64,000 bases of DNA from Pelecanus crispus. Taxonomy: Eukaryota; Chordata; Aves; Pelecaniformes; Pelecanidae. The notes beneath the pieces are model-generated. The model saw nothing but the letters and a program-made list of their open reading frames with translations, was not told the DNA's origin and made no database searches. Positions 37,031 through 48,080 of the stretch are shown in pieces (the stretch's first letter is position 1; each line of letters starts with the position of its first letter). The position numbers and the translations under genes were made by a program. Where the stretch lies: contig NC_134648.1 in the NCBI RefSeq assembly GCF_030463565.1, positions 48,484,346 to 48,548,345 of the forward strand, written 5' to 3'.

Positions 37031-39410
37031 GGAGAGCTCCCGTTTCTCCTCATGAGAAGTACAGAGCTGTAAGTTTGCTCTGTTTCTAAGCACAGGCGAA
37101 AGTAAAAATGGCAGTAAAGAATATTTGTTATTTAAGAGAAAAGGCGTCAACAACTCCGTCTTTTACGAAGGGTGAGGAAAGCTCCCTGTCTCTGACTCCT
37201 GCAAAGAGCCCTCCCACAGGACACATAGCAAGGCAAGCGCGGGGTTTTTGCCTGGGAGAGGGGAGGGAGGGGAGAGCATACCTTTGCGAATGGGAGGCAT
37301 TTATTCATCATAAAAAGAGCAAGAGCCACCAGGCTGATTTCCTTCAGCCCCCTTTTTAAACACACGTAAGGGAAAATCTTAAGGGAAAGCAGCATGTGCT
37401 CGTAAATTTTGCTGACTGAATAGCTGACTAAAAAGAGCTCCAGGCATTAAATGCGACAATTCAAAGGGAGCTGGAAAAAAAAGACACCAGTGATGCATAC
37501 TCACTGGGGGTATCCAGCCTGGAAGCAGTGAGACTCTGGACAGAAGTGGAGCACAGAGGGAAGGAAGAAGGGGCTCATGGTACAATGCAGGCACCCCAAG
37601 TACAGGGGTACAGATATTTTAGTGTGAAGCAGAGGGACAACCATCTATCTGCTGGGATTACTCCATGCATATTCACTGCTGGGACCTGCTATCAACTGTT
37701 TGGCAGTACAGAGTTATGAAGAGAGAAAAAATAAAGCTAAATTCAGCTAGTTGTGCAGGAGGATGACCTGGCAGGTGACACAAAGCAAAGGAGAATGCAG
37801 GCTGCGTATTAAGAAAACCTGAGCAGGCTGTCTCCCTTGGAATGAATCAGTGTAATCCTCTTTATGAATGGCTGAAGATGAAGAAACACTGGAGAAAACA
37901 GTCCTGGGCTGGTTTTATATGACAGAGTTTTGCAGCATTTGTACCATTTATCACCTGCACCCCAATTCTAATCTAAATTTTGGCCAAACCAAGGCTTTTA
38001 ATGTGCACTGGGCTTCCTAAGTCGAACTCTCATGCTCTGCAGGGGAAGGAAAAAAAAAAAAAAAAAGCAGAATTAGCTTAGAAGAAAACAGACTCACCTC
38101 CAGAAAGAAAGAACATAATGAAATTATGAACACCTACCTTCCAGCAGTAGTAGGGTGGAGATTACATTTTTACTGTTTTCAGTGTACTGTGTACAGAGCA
38201 ATAGGCGTGTAACCTATTCGGTACTTGCTCCTTTCATCAGCCAACAGCCACTGCTGCTGTCACAGGACATGTAGAATAAGCTACCAATATGAGCAGTTTA
38301 AACTTATGTTGAACTGTAAACTACAGCAGCTGAAGTGCAGAAGCAAATTCCCTTTTGGGTTTTTTTTTTTTTAAAGAGTTTGTTTAAAATTCAACTTGAA
38401 AAGAGCAAGCAGCACAGGTTCTCAGTTGGCAGTTAAAGTCAAACCACTAAATCCATATAACCCACTGTCCAAACTTCCAGATTCATGGCTTTTTAAAACA
38501 AGAGCCTTATTTTGACAACAGGAGTCTTTTTTCTTAGTACAGGGAGATGTTTTGGTTTATTCAACTAGTTCAGTTCAAAGACTTGTTCACTGAAAACTGA
38601 GAAACCAAGTGGGAGTTGAAAAACTAGGAAAGGTCGTTTTTCTTTTACAAAACATGAAGAAAAATAAGCTGTGAGAGTGTAAATTAAGCTAGTTTAAAAT
38701 ACTGAAATACATGAACAAACAGAAACAAACTGTTCAATTCCCTAAGTATAGATGGATTTTTTAGACTCAGATTTTAGTAAAAAATATTTTTTTAAGCTTT
38801 AAGTAAAACTACCTTCAAAAGTCTGGATAGATATCTAATAAAGTTTAAAGCTATTTGTGCATTGTAATTGAGTTCCAATTTCAATCCAATTAGATCTTGA
38901 CACAAATTAATCTTCTGATAAAAATGAAGCCATGATTTTCTAGTATAATAAAATGTAGAAATTAGGATCCTAAATGGGTGCACATTAAACTACACCATTG
39001 CTTGATTCAAACTGGTACAGGTATAGTATATCCTCCTAGTCAGGAGTAGTATCATACTTACCATACCAGCCTGTATATATTTGCCAAAAAAAAGAGGGCA
39101 ATTGTGAAGACCAAAATAAAATCAGTATTTCCTTAGGAATTTAAAATGTAAAATTGCTTGATAAGATTAAAATAGATTACAGATCACATTTCCTGTTTCT
39201 CAGTTTAAGTCTTTGATCTGAATCCATATACCCTTGCAAACTCCTGGAGTGGAAGTAAAATTGGGCAAAGAAATTGGATTTTAGCTATATTTTTTAATCC
39301 AAAGAACAAGAGAATGAATCTGATGGATTAGATTAATCTTCCTGGAGTTACATGGTGCTAAACTGTGAGAAAATTCTTGATTTGCAATGGATTTTCAAAC
39401 TCCTGCTCAG
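37031..39410. other. Unique sequence, possible first intron
   Basis: A-runs (17 A at 38050-38066), a T-run near 38360 and otherwise AT-rich sequence. No convincing exon. If the proposed gene is real, this is mostly its first intron. Confidence 0.4.
37052..37068 (+). CDS. Possible first coding exon of an unrecognised gene
   Basis: An ATG at 37052 lies just downstream of the CpG island and opens 17 coding bases (MRSTE plus CT), ending at a consensus splice donor gtaagt (37069-37074). The exon leaves two bases of a codon, and the next candidate exon (39411) begins with the single base needed to finish it. So short an exon could arise by chance. It is proposed only because the phase and position fit. 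Confidence 0.15.
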
Positions 39411-39536
39411 GAAAACGGAAGTTCAGTTAGAAAAGCAAATACAGCAGCCATCTCCTTTCCTTACTCCAGACAACTGGGAAATCTTAGAAAGTACCAACAT
39501 TCCTCCTGATCCCTGGCACATAGGAAAGACAAGGAA
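39411..39536 (+). CDS. Possible internal exon of the same gene
   Basis: A 126-bp open segment follows an acceptor with a pyrimidine tract (tttcaaactcctgctcag, ending 39410) and a branch-like tgctaaac about 50 bases upstream. It ends at a weak donor (GGAA followed by gtactt at 39537). The translation includes PSPFLTPDNWEILE and IPPDPWHIGK, a plausible Pro/Trp-containing protein stretch that I cannot assign to a family. The exon begins with one base and ends with two bases of a codon. That fits both the possible upstream exon at 37052 and the better-supported exon at 41383. The weak donor is the main doubt. Confidence 0.27.
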
Positions 39537-41382
39537 GTACTTAGTTCTATGCACATAAACATGCTGGAAATTAAGCTTTGCTACCTGATGGGATGATCTC
39601 CCAGACTGCTACAGCTAAAAAGGATTCCTTGAAATCACTTAAAGGCACTTTTCAGACAGCTGGCATTTAAAAAGAAATCATGTTATTGCTAAACATTAAA
39701 AACCCCATCATATAACTCAAAAAGACATGATTTTGATTAAACAAAGGAAAAAGCCCATTTTTCAAATCATACTGAAAATTTATAAATTCTACACTTCTAA
39801 GACTAGAACAGTATAGAGAGAAGAATTTCTAGCTTCCAAAAATTTCTTGATTCTGAACCCTAAACTGTCAAACCTTTACTAGTCAACAGGCTGAGTGCTT
39901 CTATTTTTGCTCAGTTCAGGATTTAGTATTTTAGATCACAGATAGTGTTCTAATGAAAGGTTCAATACCTCATTTAAAACCAGGTGGAAATATTAGTTTC
40001 AAATAACTGTTGTTATTTTTGTGTCCAAACCGTTATCTGTTAGCAGAAATAATTTTCATTTCTCCATAGACTCCAACAACTGTGAAAACACTTCCTAGCA
40101 AACATCTGCCCTAATGAAGGCAGGGGACTTTGTGAATCGATTCAACTAGTGGGCATCTAAGCGCTGAAAGTTTGATTTTGCCTGAAGGCATCAATCTTAC
40201 TAGTTTATTCATCTCGTTCCCTAGTGTGCTGTATCTGCTCTAGAGAAAAAACTGTGTTTTGAATCTGTTGAAATCAGCAAGCAGAAGTCCCATTACCTTC
40301 TTCAGGGCCTGCAGCCTATGTGGTTTAAGACAGAGCACACAACACTGTCTTGTGCAATGCTGAGCACCCTGTCAGCACAAGGCCATAATCAGAGAAATAA
40401 TGTAAATCTCTCCTTGAGGTAGTTCTGAGACAAGAGCATCAATGTGCTAGAGAAACAATATCATACAGTAGCTACTCTTCAGGCATACTGGATTTTATGT
40501 CATTCTTTGTCTGAGTTCATGACAATGAAGTGTTTAGTTGCATTGGTTCGTGCCAGGCTTTATGGTGTCTCCAGCAGAGAGTGGCCCACCCTGGATTTCA
40601 TCCCAGCTGAAACAAAGGGTGCACATCAGCTCAGAAAATCAGGCAACTTCTTCAGAGCCTAACAGATTCAAGAACTGACTCCAAGGGCCCAGGCTTGGGG
40701 GAGCATACTCAAAAATTTTTTACTGATAGGGATGCCCGATCAAAACAGTTTGGAGATGGCTGATCTATAGAAACAGACACTCAGTATCCCTCATTGGAGC
40801 CAGTGAGATTCTTCACCTAGGGACCCCTTTGTTCATATTATCTAAGTGTAAACACAAGCCGATGCTTAACAAAAACCTAGATACATTTGTTTGTGCTACT
40901 TTATTAGCAATTGCATTGAGAGCGTGATTGCTGGGAGCTCTTCCCTGTCTTTTCTGAAGACTGATCTCATGTTGTTAGTCTTTAAGACTTTTTTCTCTCT
41001 CTTTGATGTTTTATCCGAGTGAGTTGAAAAACTGACTAGATGTAGTGATATCCTCAGCTAATACCATCCTTCTAATCTACTAAATAATCTGTTTCTTTCC
41101 CTTATAACCCTCTTACTGTAAAAGAAGGTTTATTTTCCTCCTGCTCTTTACCCCAATTCTATATGTTTACAAGCCTCGTCTTTTCACTACATGTTTCAGC
41201 AGCTCTTTCTCAATTTTAGGCTTAAAGTCTGTGAGCAAATTTTTGTTGGACATTTTGTGCTCTTCTCTCAGGGGGTGACTGATCCATCCAGTCTTAATTT
41301 GACAGGTGTGTAGGATTCTCTTGACTCATTCACAGATAACTTAGTACTTCCTCCCACTGTGTCATCACTAAATTTTTTTCAG
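39537..41382. other. Unique sequence, possible intron
   Basis: No convincing exon. A candidate after the acceptor-like sequence ending at about 40561 is open for about 100 bases but has no usable donor in a compatible phase, so I left it out. The 3' end of the stretch has a strong acceptor (cactaaatttttttcag, ending 41382). Confidence 0.4.
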
Positions 41383-41825
41383 TCCACATATTTTGATATA
41401 TGTAAACCTGTTCCATTGGACTGATGACAGGAACACTGATCTGTCACGGAAATTACCCATAAAAAGTTTAAGAACAGTAGGGTTTCCAGTTGTACAAGGT
41501 GGAAGAGGTGCCTCTACCCAAGAGAAATTTGTTGGTTACGATGAGTTGGAAGTTCAAGAATTGACTTTGCATGATATAGTTAGATTTGTTGAAAGGCCAG
41601 AAAGCTTCAGCTTTGGTCAGGTCTATTAACATTTTATGGGCTTCCTTTTGTGTGTGCTCTTCTGATTGATGTGCATTTGCTATTTCTTAGAAAGAACGGA
41701 TACTCTCTTGGGGTGGTGGTTCTGGCTATAATCCATTTTGGACACCTGCCAGCTGCTATATTGGAGGAATTTTCTCTCTGAAGGTTCAAGGAAGTGAACA
41801 GAACATGTATGAAAACAATAAATAA
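41383..41825 (+). CDS. Predicted two exons of an unrecognised protein-coding gene
   Basis: Exon 41383-41620 follows a near-ideal acceptor (a branch-like cactaaa, then a T-run and cag). It is open throughout, and 22 of its last 49 codons start with G, a bias typical of coding DNA. A 70-bp intron (41621-41690, donor CAG then gtctat, acceptor gctatttcttag) separates exon 41691-41825. Both join in phase 0. The peptide includes TVGFPVVQGGRG, VGYDELEVQELTLHD and, after the junction, WGGGSGYNPFWTPASCYIGG. The stop is TAA at 41823, overlapped by an AATAAA signal (41817-41822), so this would be the gene's 3' end. I do not recognise the family, and the donor is not strong. A decayed gene copy is an alternative. 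Confidence 0.45.
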
Positions 41826-42149
41826 TTTTTGTCCCTTATTACAATGCAGGAATCATCAAAGATAGGGCAGTCATTGCAAAAAGCCTTCCTGGGACAGATT
41901 CAGGCAATAATCTTGGGCTAGCATGGCCTTTCCTTATGTCCTGGAAGGAGAATAGAAAGTATAGCTGGCCTGTCATTTCACTGACCATACTTTCCTCTCT
42001 GAAACCAAATCAATAATTACAGATTGATTAAATGCATTTGCAAACTGCCTATTTTGGAATTCAACTTGGGACATGACAGTATACTCAGATGGAAACATCC
42101 CATGGAGAAAAATAAAAATCAATGGATATGACCTTTCTGGCCTCTATTA
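41826..42149. other. Downstream of the predicted gene
   Basis: No coding evidence and no repeat recognised. If the predicted gene is real, its cleavage site should lie within the first few dozen bases. Confidence 0.4.
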
Positions 42150-42420
42150 AGGACACTGCCTGGCTGCGTTCTGCATTTTAAATTTAATTTTGCGATAAAG
42201 TTAATTTTTTAATTGCATTCCTTCTGAGACTCTGGGGAATTATGGGACTGCTTTGCTTATTCTCCCTTGGGAATCTCAGACTGAGCTGCCATGTTCTAAA
42301 TCATTTCTCACAGTCAGGCCCTATTAATCACCCAGGGCTTTGCACAGCTGGGCATCATATTCTGCATTGATAATTCCATATATTTTTACAGAGCTGGAAG
42401 TATCTTCAAGTGCTTTGAAA
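42150..42420. promoter_or_regulatory. Candidate conserved non-coding element
   Basis: The stretch has 'taaatttaattttgcgataaagttaat' homeodomain-like cores (near 42177-42208), 'gggaattatgggac' (42236) and 'ccctattaatcaccc' (42320), arranged without repeats or coding potential. It resembles vertebrate enhancers, but conservation is untested. Confidence 0.35.
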
Positions 42421-45400
42421 ACTATGTGACAAATCATCCTTTTCTCATAGAAATCAACTCAGTTACATATAAGCTATAACAGCTTTCAGGGTAAGGGTCA
42501 GTATCTTCTGTGGTTCTGCAGTGACTGGACCCATGTGGTCATGGCTCATCGCTGTGGTTTCACCTCCTCTGCATGAGTAAGTAAATCAAAAGAATAACTA
42601 ATACACACACACATGTTTCAACCTCACTGGATGTGTATAACCCAGCTGGAGGGAAGATTAGGAATTATCTTCCTCTTCTAAAAACTATCAGGAAACACAG
42701 CTTTAAAAATTGTTTAAAACACAGGTTGATAGTAATGGCAGCAAAGAAAAGGCCCCACAGATCCCTTTCAGGATTCCGAGACAACCTGGTATCCTTCACA
42801 TCCTGCCATGAAAGACCCACCACCAAGCTCCCTGTCTGCCTTCTGCCTGCTCAAGGCCAAGTCTCCTTGGAAGGCACAGTACCATGACATAAAGGAGCCT
42901 TCCATACGTTCTCTGCTTCTGGCCTTAGAAGGCACAGATGCTACTGAGCCTCAGGAATCAGCTCACCCCATGACAGCAGCTGGTGAGATGTGGTGTGTAC
43001 TAAACAGCGTACAACAGCCATATGCAGCCATGTTAAGACAAAGCTGTAGCTATAGCAGCACTGCGAGGGAAGTAGAATGACCTCACATGACCCCATATCT
43101 GCCCTTAGGTCTCTTCTCAGTGAGGAGAAAATTGCCTGAACCCCATCACATACCTGAGAGGTAGAAACACTTCCTGGTGATAATTTCTGCTTTTCCTTGC
43201 CCAAATTTTTCCTTTTCTTTTTGATGAGGGAAAAGAGAAGTATGAAAAATGCATCTCTCTCTGTTATGTTCTCTTACAGATGAAGCAGCATGGACCGATA
43301 GATAAATGGCAGTATTTCCTATTGGTTAGAAAGGTATAGGCTACCTTCCTTACTGAGGGAATAGCAGCTGGTGGCTGCTTTCCAAGATTGCTAGTTTACA
43401 AGGATCTGCAAGGATGAGTCCTGCGTATCAGACAGCAGGTACCAATCTCTCTGGCCTCTCTGACTTAGGAATGGGGATGTCCACTTCACTTCCAGTGAAA
43501 GAGCTCAGTGCCTCTGTGCTGTCAGTAGGCTGGGGATGAAACACTAGAGAAACCACACAGCCTTACATGCCACATGTGGAACAAAGGAAACCCCCAGTCT
43601 TAGGCAGACTAACACCTCTGGGGAATAGCAGAGCAGACCATTTAATATAGGCTTATCACAGTGAATGAACACTTGGAAAGACGACAAACACTCAAAGGAG
43701 ATCACAATTAAAACAAGACAATGCAACTTCTGTAGACAACTTCCAACTACCTGAAAATCAGAAGGGCCAAGCATCAGGAGAATGAGTCTTCCATTTCTAT
43801 CAGACAGTTATTTCCAAGCAGGCTTGGAAGATAAGACAGTCCAGAGCATTAGGGATGAGACAGATTTTTATGTTTTAGATAATCAGCATCAACCTGATCA
43901 AAGGCATAAGCTTAGATGTCAGTGACTTCTCAGCAACTACTGGGAGTCATCTCTACATGAAATTAATAGCCAGATTTTAGCACAGAATCAGGAAGGCAGG
44001 CAGAGGAAGTCCAAACATCCAGTGCAGTTAACAGACTGCCAAGATCCTGATGAATCATGCCAACTCCATCCCTCCATCGCTACAGATGGTATTTCTCCTG
44101 CTCAGGGCAGAAATAAAATGGATGTGTAGTGTGGGTATGCAGGGGTTACCATTCTCTGTTCCTGTAGCAAGTGCATTAATAATACATTAGGTGGGTTTCA
44201 AGGCTCCATACTCTAGTGTCCTCCACCTGTGTTTAATTTATGAGCGGAAATGCCACATCCTGAACAATGTTGCAGTATGGAAAATTTGTTAAATAATAGT
44301 ATTCAACTCTAAAATAGTGTAAGAATCCCCTCTCTATTTGGGATTCAATATAATTTCCATTGCCCTGTCTATGGAGGTCACCTCCTTGTTATCAGTTCCT
44401 GCTAATTAGAGATTAGGAGATCAGGAAAGTCACCCTGAGGAATAAGTTATTACTAGCACTAACAACAGCTGGCAAAGTGGCAGACATGTGACTAAATGTC
44501 CTAACCCCCTTCCCTTTACACAGCTTTCAAGTTTCTGATAAACTGCAAGGGACTGGACCCAATACTTAGCATGACCTTTTTTAGTTCTATGGCCTATGAA
44601 ATTCATTTCCACTCTTCTGGTGAGTTTGCTGCTAATGATGTTTCACCAAGAACTGCTTTCCAAATGACTGGTGTATGCAAGCCCATGTTTCCAGTAACAA
44701 CCTTCAAGCCCACTAAATAATTTATAATCTCAGTTCAATCTTCAGAGGCATATACACATGCACGATAAAGGCCACTTCTATCTAAGTGCTGGGTCACTGC
44801 TTGGCAGTAACATGTTACCCCATGACACATTTTTTCTTTGCTTTTTCAAGGCAGCACTAGCTACTGTATGTTTAGGTTTGATGGCTTCAGTATCATGATG
44901 GCAATGTTGTCTGTTCCTCGTGCCGTAAAAAAGACCTCACGGGCCTCTGATTGTTTTAACACTTAGCATTGGAGAGGCCCTCGTCTGCTGATGCTATTGC
45001 TCCCTCATACTGAACAGTGCCTCCCCTATCTAGCCTTGCAATTGTTTCATTGGTGGTATCACAGTAGGGACCAATAGCCATGGTTTAGACGTGAATTAAG
45101 AGCTAGGACTCCTGAGGCAAAGCTCAGACACTTTACTTGGAGCAATGAGTACCCCCTGCATTTATAGGCTGTTTAATCATCTGAGGATCTGAGCCTCATC
45201 CTTTTCCTAACCAACTTTCCTCTCCGGATTTCCCAGTCACCTTGCCCAATTCAACATCCTACTCTGTGATTTTGTGAGCTTATTCCATGCAAAACAATAG
45301 CCCCTGTGTTAAAGACTTCTCACAACATTAACCTTTCTTGAAAGTGCTTTGAGAGGTATGGATAATAACTGCTATGAATTGCAAAATACATTAAGTGTTA

Positions 45401-47689
45401 TGGAATCATTTCCACATGACTTAGTTCACAGTCAGCCTTCTCTCAGACACCTACTGTAAAACACTCTTAGTCACACCCTATCTCAAAACAATTTCCAACA
45501 TGAAACATCCTGTAATGTTTTATGTTTCCACCACCCTCAGCCACAATTACAGAAACATTCTAGCAGTGACACATACAGCAAAAGCAAGCCATTTTCCCTG
45601 CTAGACCATGAGCAATAACTCCTAAAGCTCTCAGTAGCTGTGAAGAGATTTCTGAAAACCACTTTCTATGTTCCAGACAATGGCTACCTTACACCAAGAG
45701 TCCTGCTTGGGGCCCAAGTTTGCCAACCTAACATGAGAGTTCTAAGCGTTCCAAATTGAACCACTTATAACAAAGTAGAGCTGAGCCTGCCCAGCCATCT
45801 TCTGGGACACCTGAAACAGGGCAGCATCTTAGAACCTCCTGGCAGCCTCCTGAAATCTTGACCCTTCTGGAAGACATGAAATACAGTTTGAAGACCTACA
45901 CAAAGCAACTTTGACAGCTCGCATATAGTGTCCACTCTAAATACTAAATTCTGTGTTTCTTAAAGAAGGTTAAGAAAATGCCTGAAGAGTCCTAGCTTAT
46001 AATCCAGTGATGTCCAAGATCAGCATGGTTATTTAATTTGAAGTCTGGACATTATAGGGGGTGAAATTTTACTGGTCAGCCAAGAAGATCTGCTGTAGGC
46101 TAAGCGCATCTTACTAAGCTCACAGCAGTGGGAAGAAAATTTAAAAGGATGCAAAAGGAATAATGGAAATATGCAGGCACTGCAGAAATAGATGGTGTCT
46201 TAGTGCAGGGAGCCTAACTTGAAACAATAGCAATAACAGCAGAGCAACAGAGTTATGAGAGGCCCCAAAATGTTTCCTCCTGAGGAATTTACCAAAGAGA
46301 CAAGAAGATGCTCTCATGGCAATAGAAAAATAATGAACAGTCTAGAGCAGGTAAGTGTGCTCCTGTCTATATTCACATAAAGTGAAAACAGAAAGGCTTC
46401 CACAGGAATTTAAAAAGTAAATAATGATTAGAGTTCATAAATCCAAAGACAACTAAACCCTGCCCTTCCATTTTGCTGCAAACTATCAGAAACATAAACA
46501 GCTTAGCACAATTATTTCTATCACTATCCAGGGTTGATTTTATTGTTCTCAATTTAAAGTCCCTTGAAACAACAAGACCTAAAGATGGTCAGATTGTTTA
46601 ACTTCCCCAAACTAAGGACTGGCTGACAGCCTTCTTGGTAGAAAGACTGGCAGTCGTCCATAATAAAGACTTTATGTCTGGATCCCTAAATTAATAGCTG
46701 CAGCCATTGAACCAAAAGGATTTTGTTCTAGTAAAAACTGTCAAGCTGATAACTCTGGAGACTGAGGTGTCTCATTTATTCACAGAACAATTAAATTGTA
46801 GAAGGCATTGGGCAGATTCCTTCCAACTATGCCTTTCAGATGTTACTCCAATAATATCTCTGTTCTGAGGCATCTCTGCTGGGGTGAAGGTGCTGCAGAT
46901 GAACCTGTCAATGGAAAGGGGCAATTAGTACAAATACCTGATTGCAGATGTGCAATGGGAACATCTGTCTCAGCAGGAAAGACTGACATCAGAGACACTT
47001 TGCAAAAGCCAGAGAACAGGCAACAGATGGTAGCAATTTTCAGTCACCAGTGAGTGGCTTGGGCTCCTTTCTGGCTAACAAGTGTGAATGGCTCAATTAT
47101 CTGACCAGCTCCCTCAGACTTCTGCATTTATCTAAAGTTGAGGGAACTGCACATTTGGTGACAGTTGTTTTTAAAATTACCTAATAAAAACAGAGCTAGT
47201 AACAGCACTCAATTCCCATCAAGTTCATCAGGAGAGCAAGGATGCTTAGTTGCTCACAGGCTCTGACCCTGCATCTTGTCCAGTGGCTAGAATGGTGGCA
47301 TACATGCTCAGCTAAAGGGCCCAGGTTTTTCAGTGGGGTTCTGACTTTCTACCACAAGTCTGACAGAGATACAAAGAGACCAACAACCAGATGATTCAGC
47401 CTCCAGCAAAAATGCAGAAAATTCTTTATTCCTCATTTGTGCACCTAGTACTTCCTATGCATGGAAACATACAAAAGCACATAAGCATAAGAGTACTCCA
47501 TCTACCCAATGATAAAGCTGACCTACTGCCTGAAGACCTCCCCCCTCCCAAATCCACAGAGCAAGACAAAGAAACATTCCTGGCAACCTACTCCTTTCCC
47601 AGCACATGCTAAACAAAACCCTGCTATCTAACAGGGAGAGAGGATGAATTAACATAACCACCTCTCCACACAGCAATTAGCAAATGAAA
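42421..47689. other. Unique sequence, no gene seen
   Basis: No supported exon and no recognised repeat, apart from a short (CA)n near 42601-42614. Open frames are chance-sized. Confidence 0.5.
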
Positions 47690-48080
47690 TCAAAACAAAG
47701 GAAATGTCCTCCATTAATCTTTCCCTGCCAAAGAGCACCCGACTGCCATATAATCCACAGCAATTAGCCAAATAATGGGAGCGCAAGAGATTTATCTTGA
47801 AGCAGGAATTAGGGAGGGCACGATTAATGTACTGTACATCAGGAGTGCAGGCAAAAGCTGGTGATCCCTCAGTGCAGGGTTGTTTGAGGAAACTGCAAAG
47901 CTTAGTAGCCTGGAACCAGGTTGTAACACATACACCCCAATATTCCCCTTTAACGCATCCTGAATAAGTTTGATTGGCAGTCACTGCATATGGGAGGATC
48001 AGACTTACAAAAACAAGTCTCAATGGTGCATCTAATAATGTTCTGTTAAGAGGGGCAATTGGCAGCGGTATTTGAAAAAA
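47690..48080. promoter_or_regulatory. Candidate conserved non-coding element
   Basis: A long block combines 'cagcaattagccaaataatgg' (47758), 'ttatcttgaagcaggaatta' (47791), 'cacgattaatgtactgtaca' (47820) and 'gcatctaataatgttctg' (48024). A minus-strand open frame of 172 codons covers it but shows no codon bias or splice logic. The mix of retained CpGs and TAAT cores, with no repeats, suggests a long enhancer under constraint. Confidence 0.4.

Noticed and set aside
40562-40662. Possible extra exon between 39536 and 41383
   Set aside because: The acceptor is acceptable and two frames are open, but no usable donor gives the phase needed by the 41383 exon.
41383-41410. Alternative acceptor inside the exon ('gactgatgacag' ending at 41430)
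   Set aside because: It keeps the frame, but the upstream sequence lacks a pyrimidine tract, whereas the acceptor at 41382 is strong.
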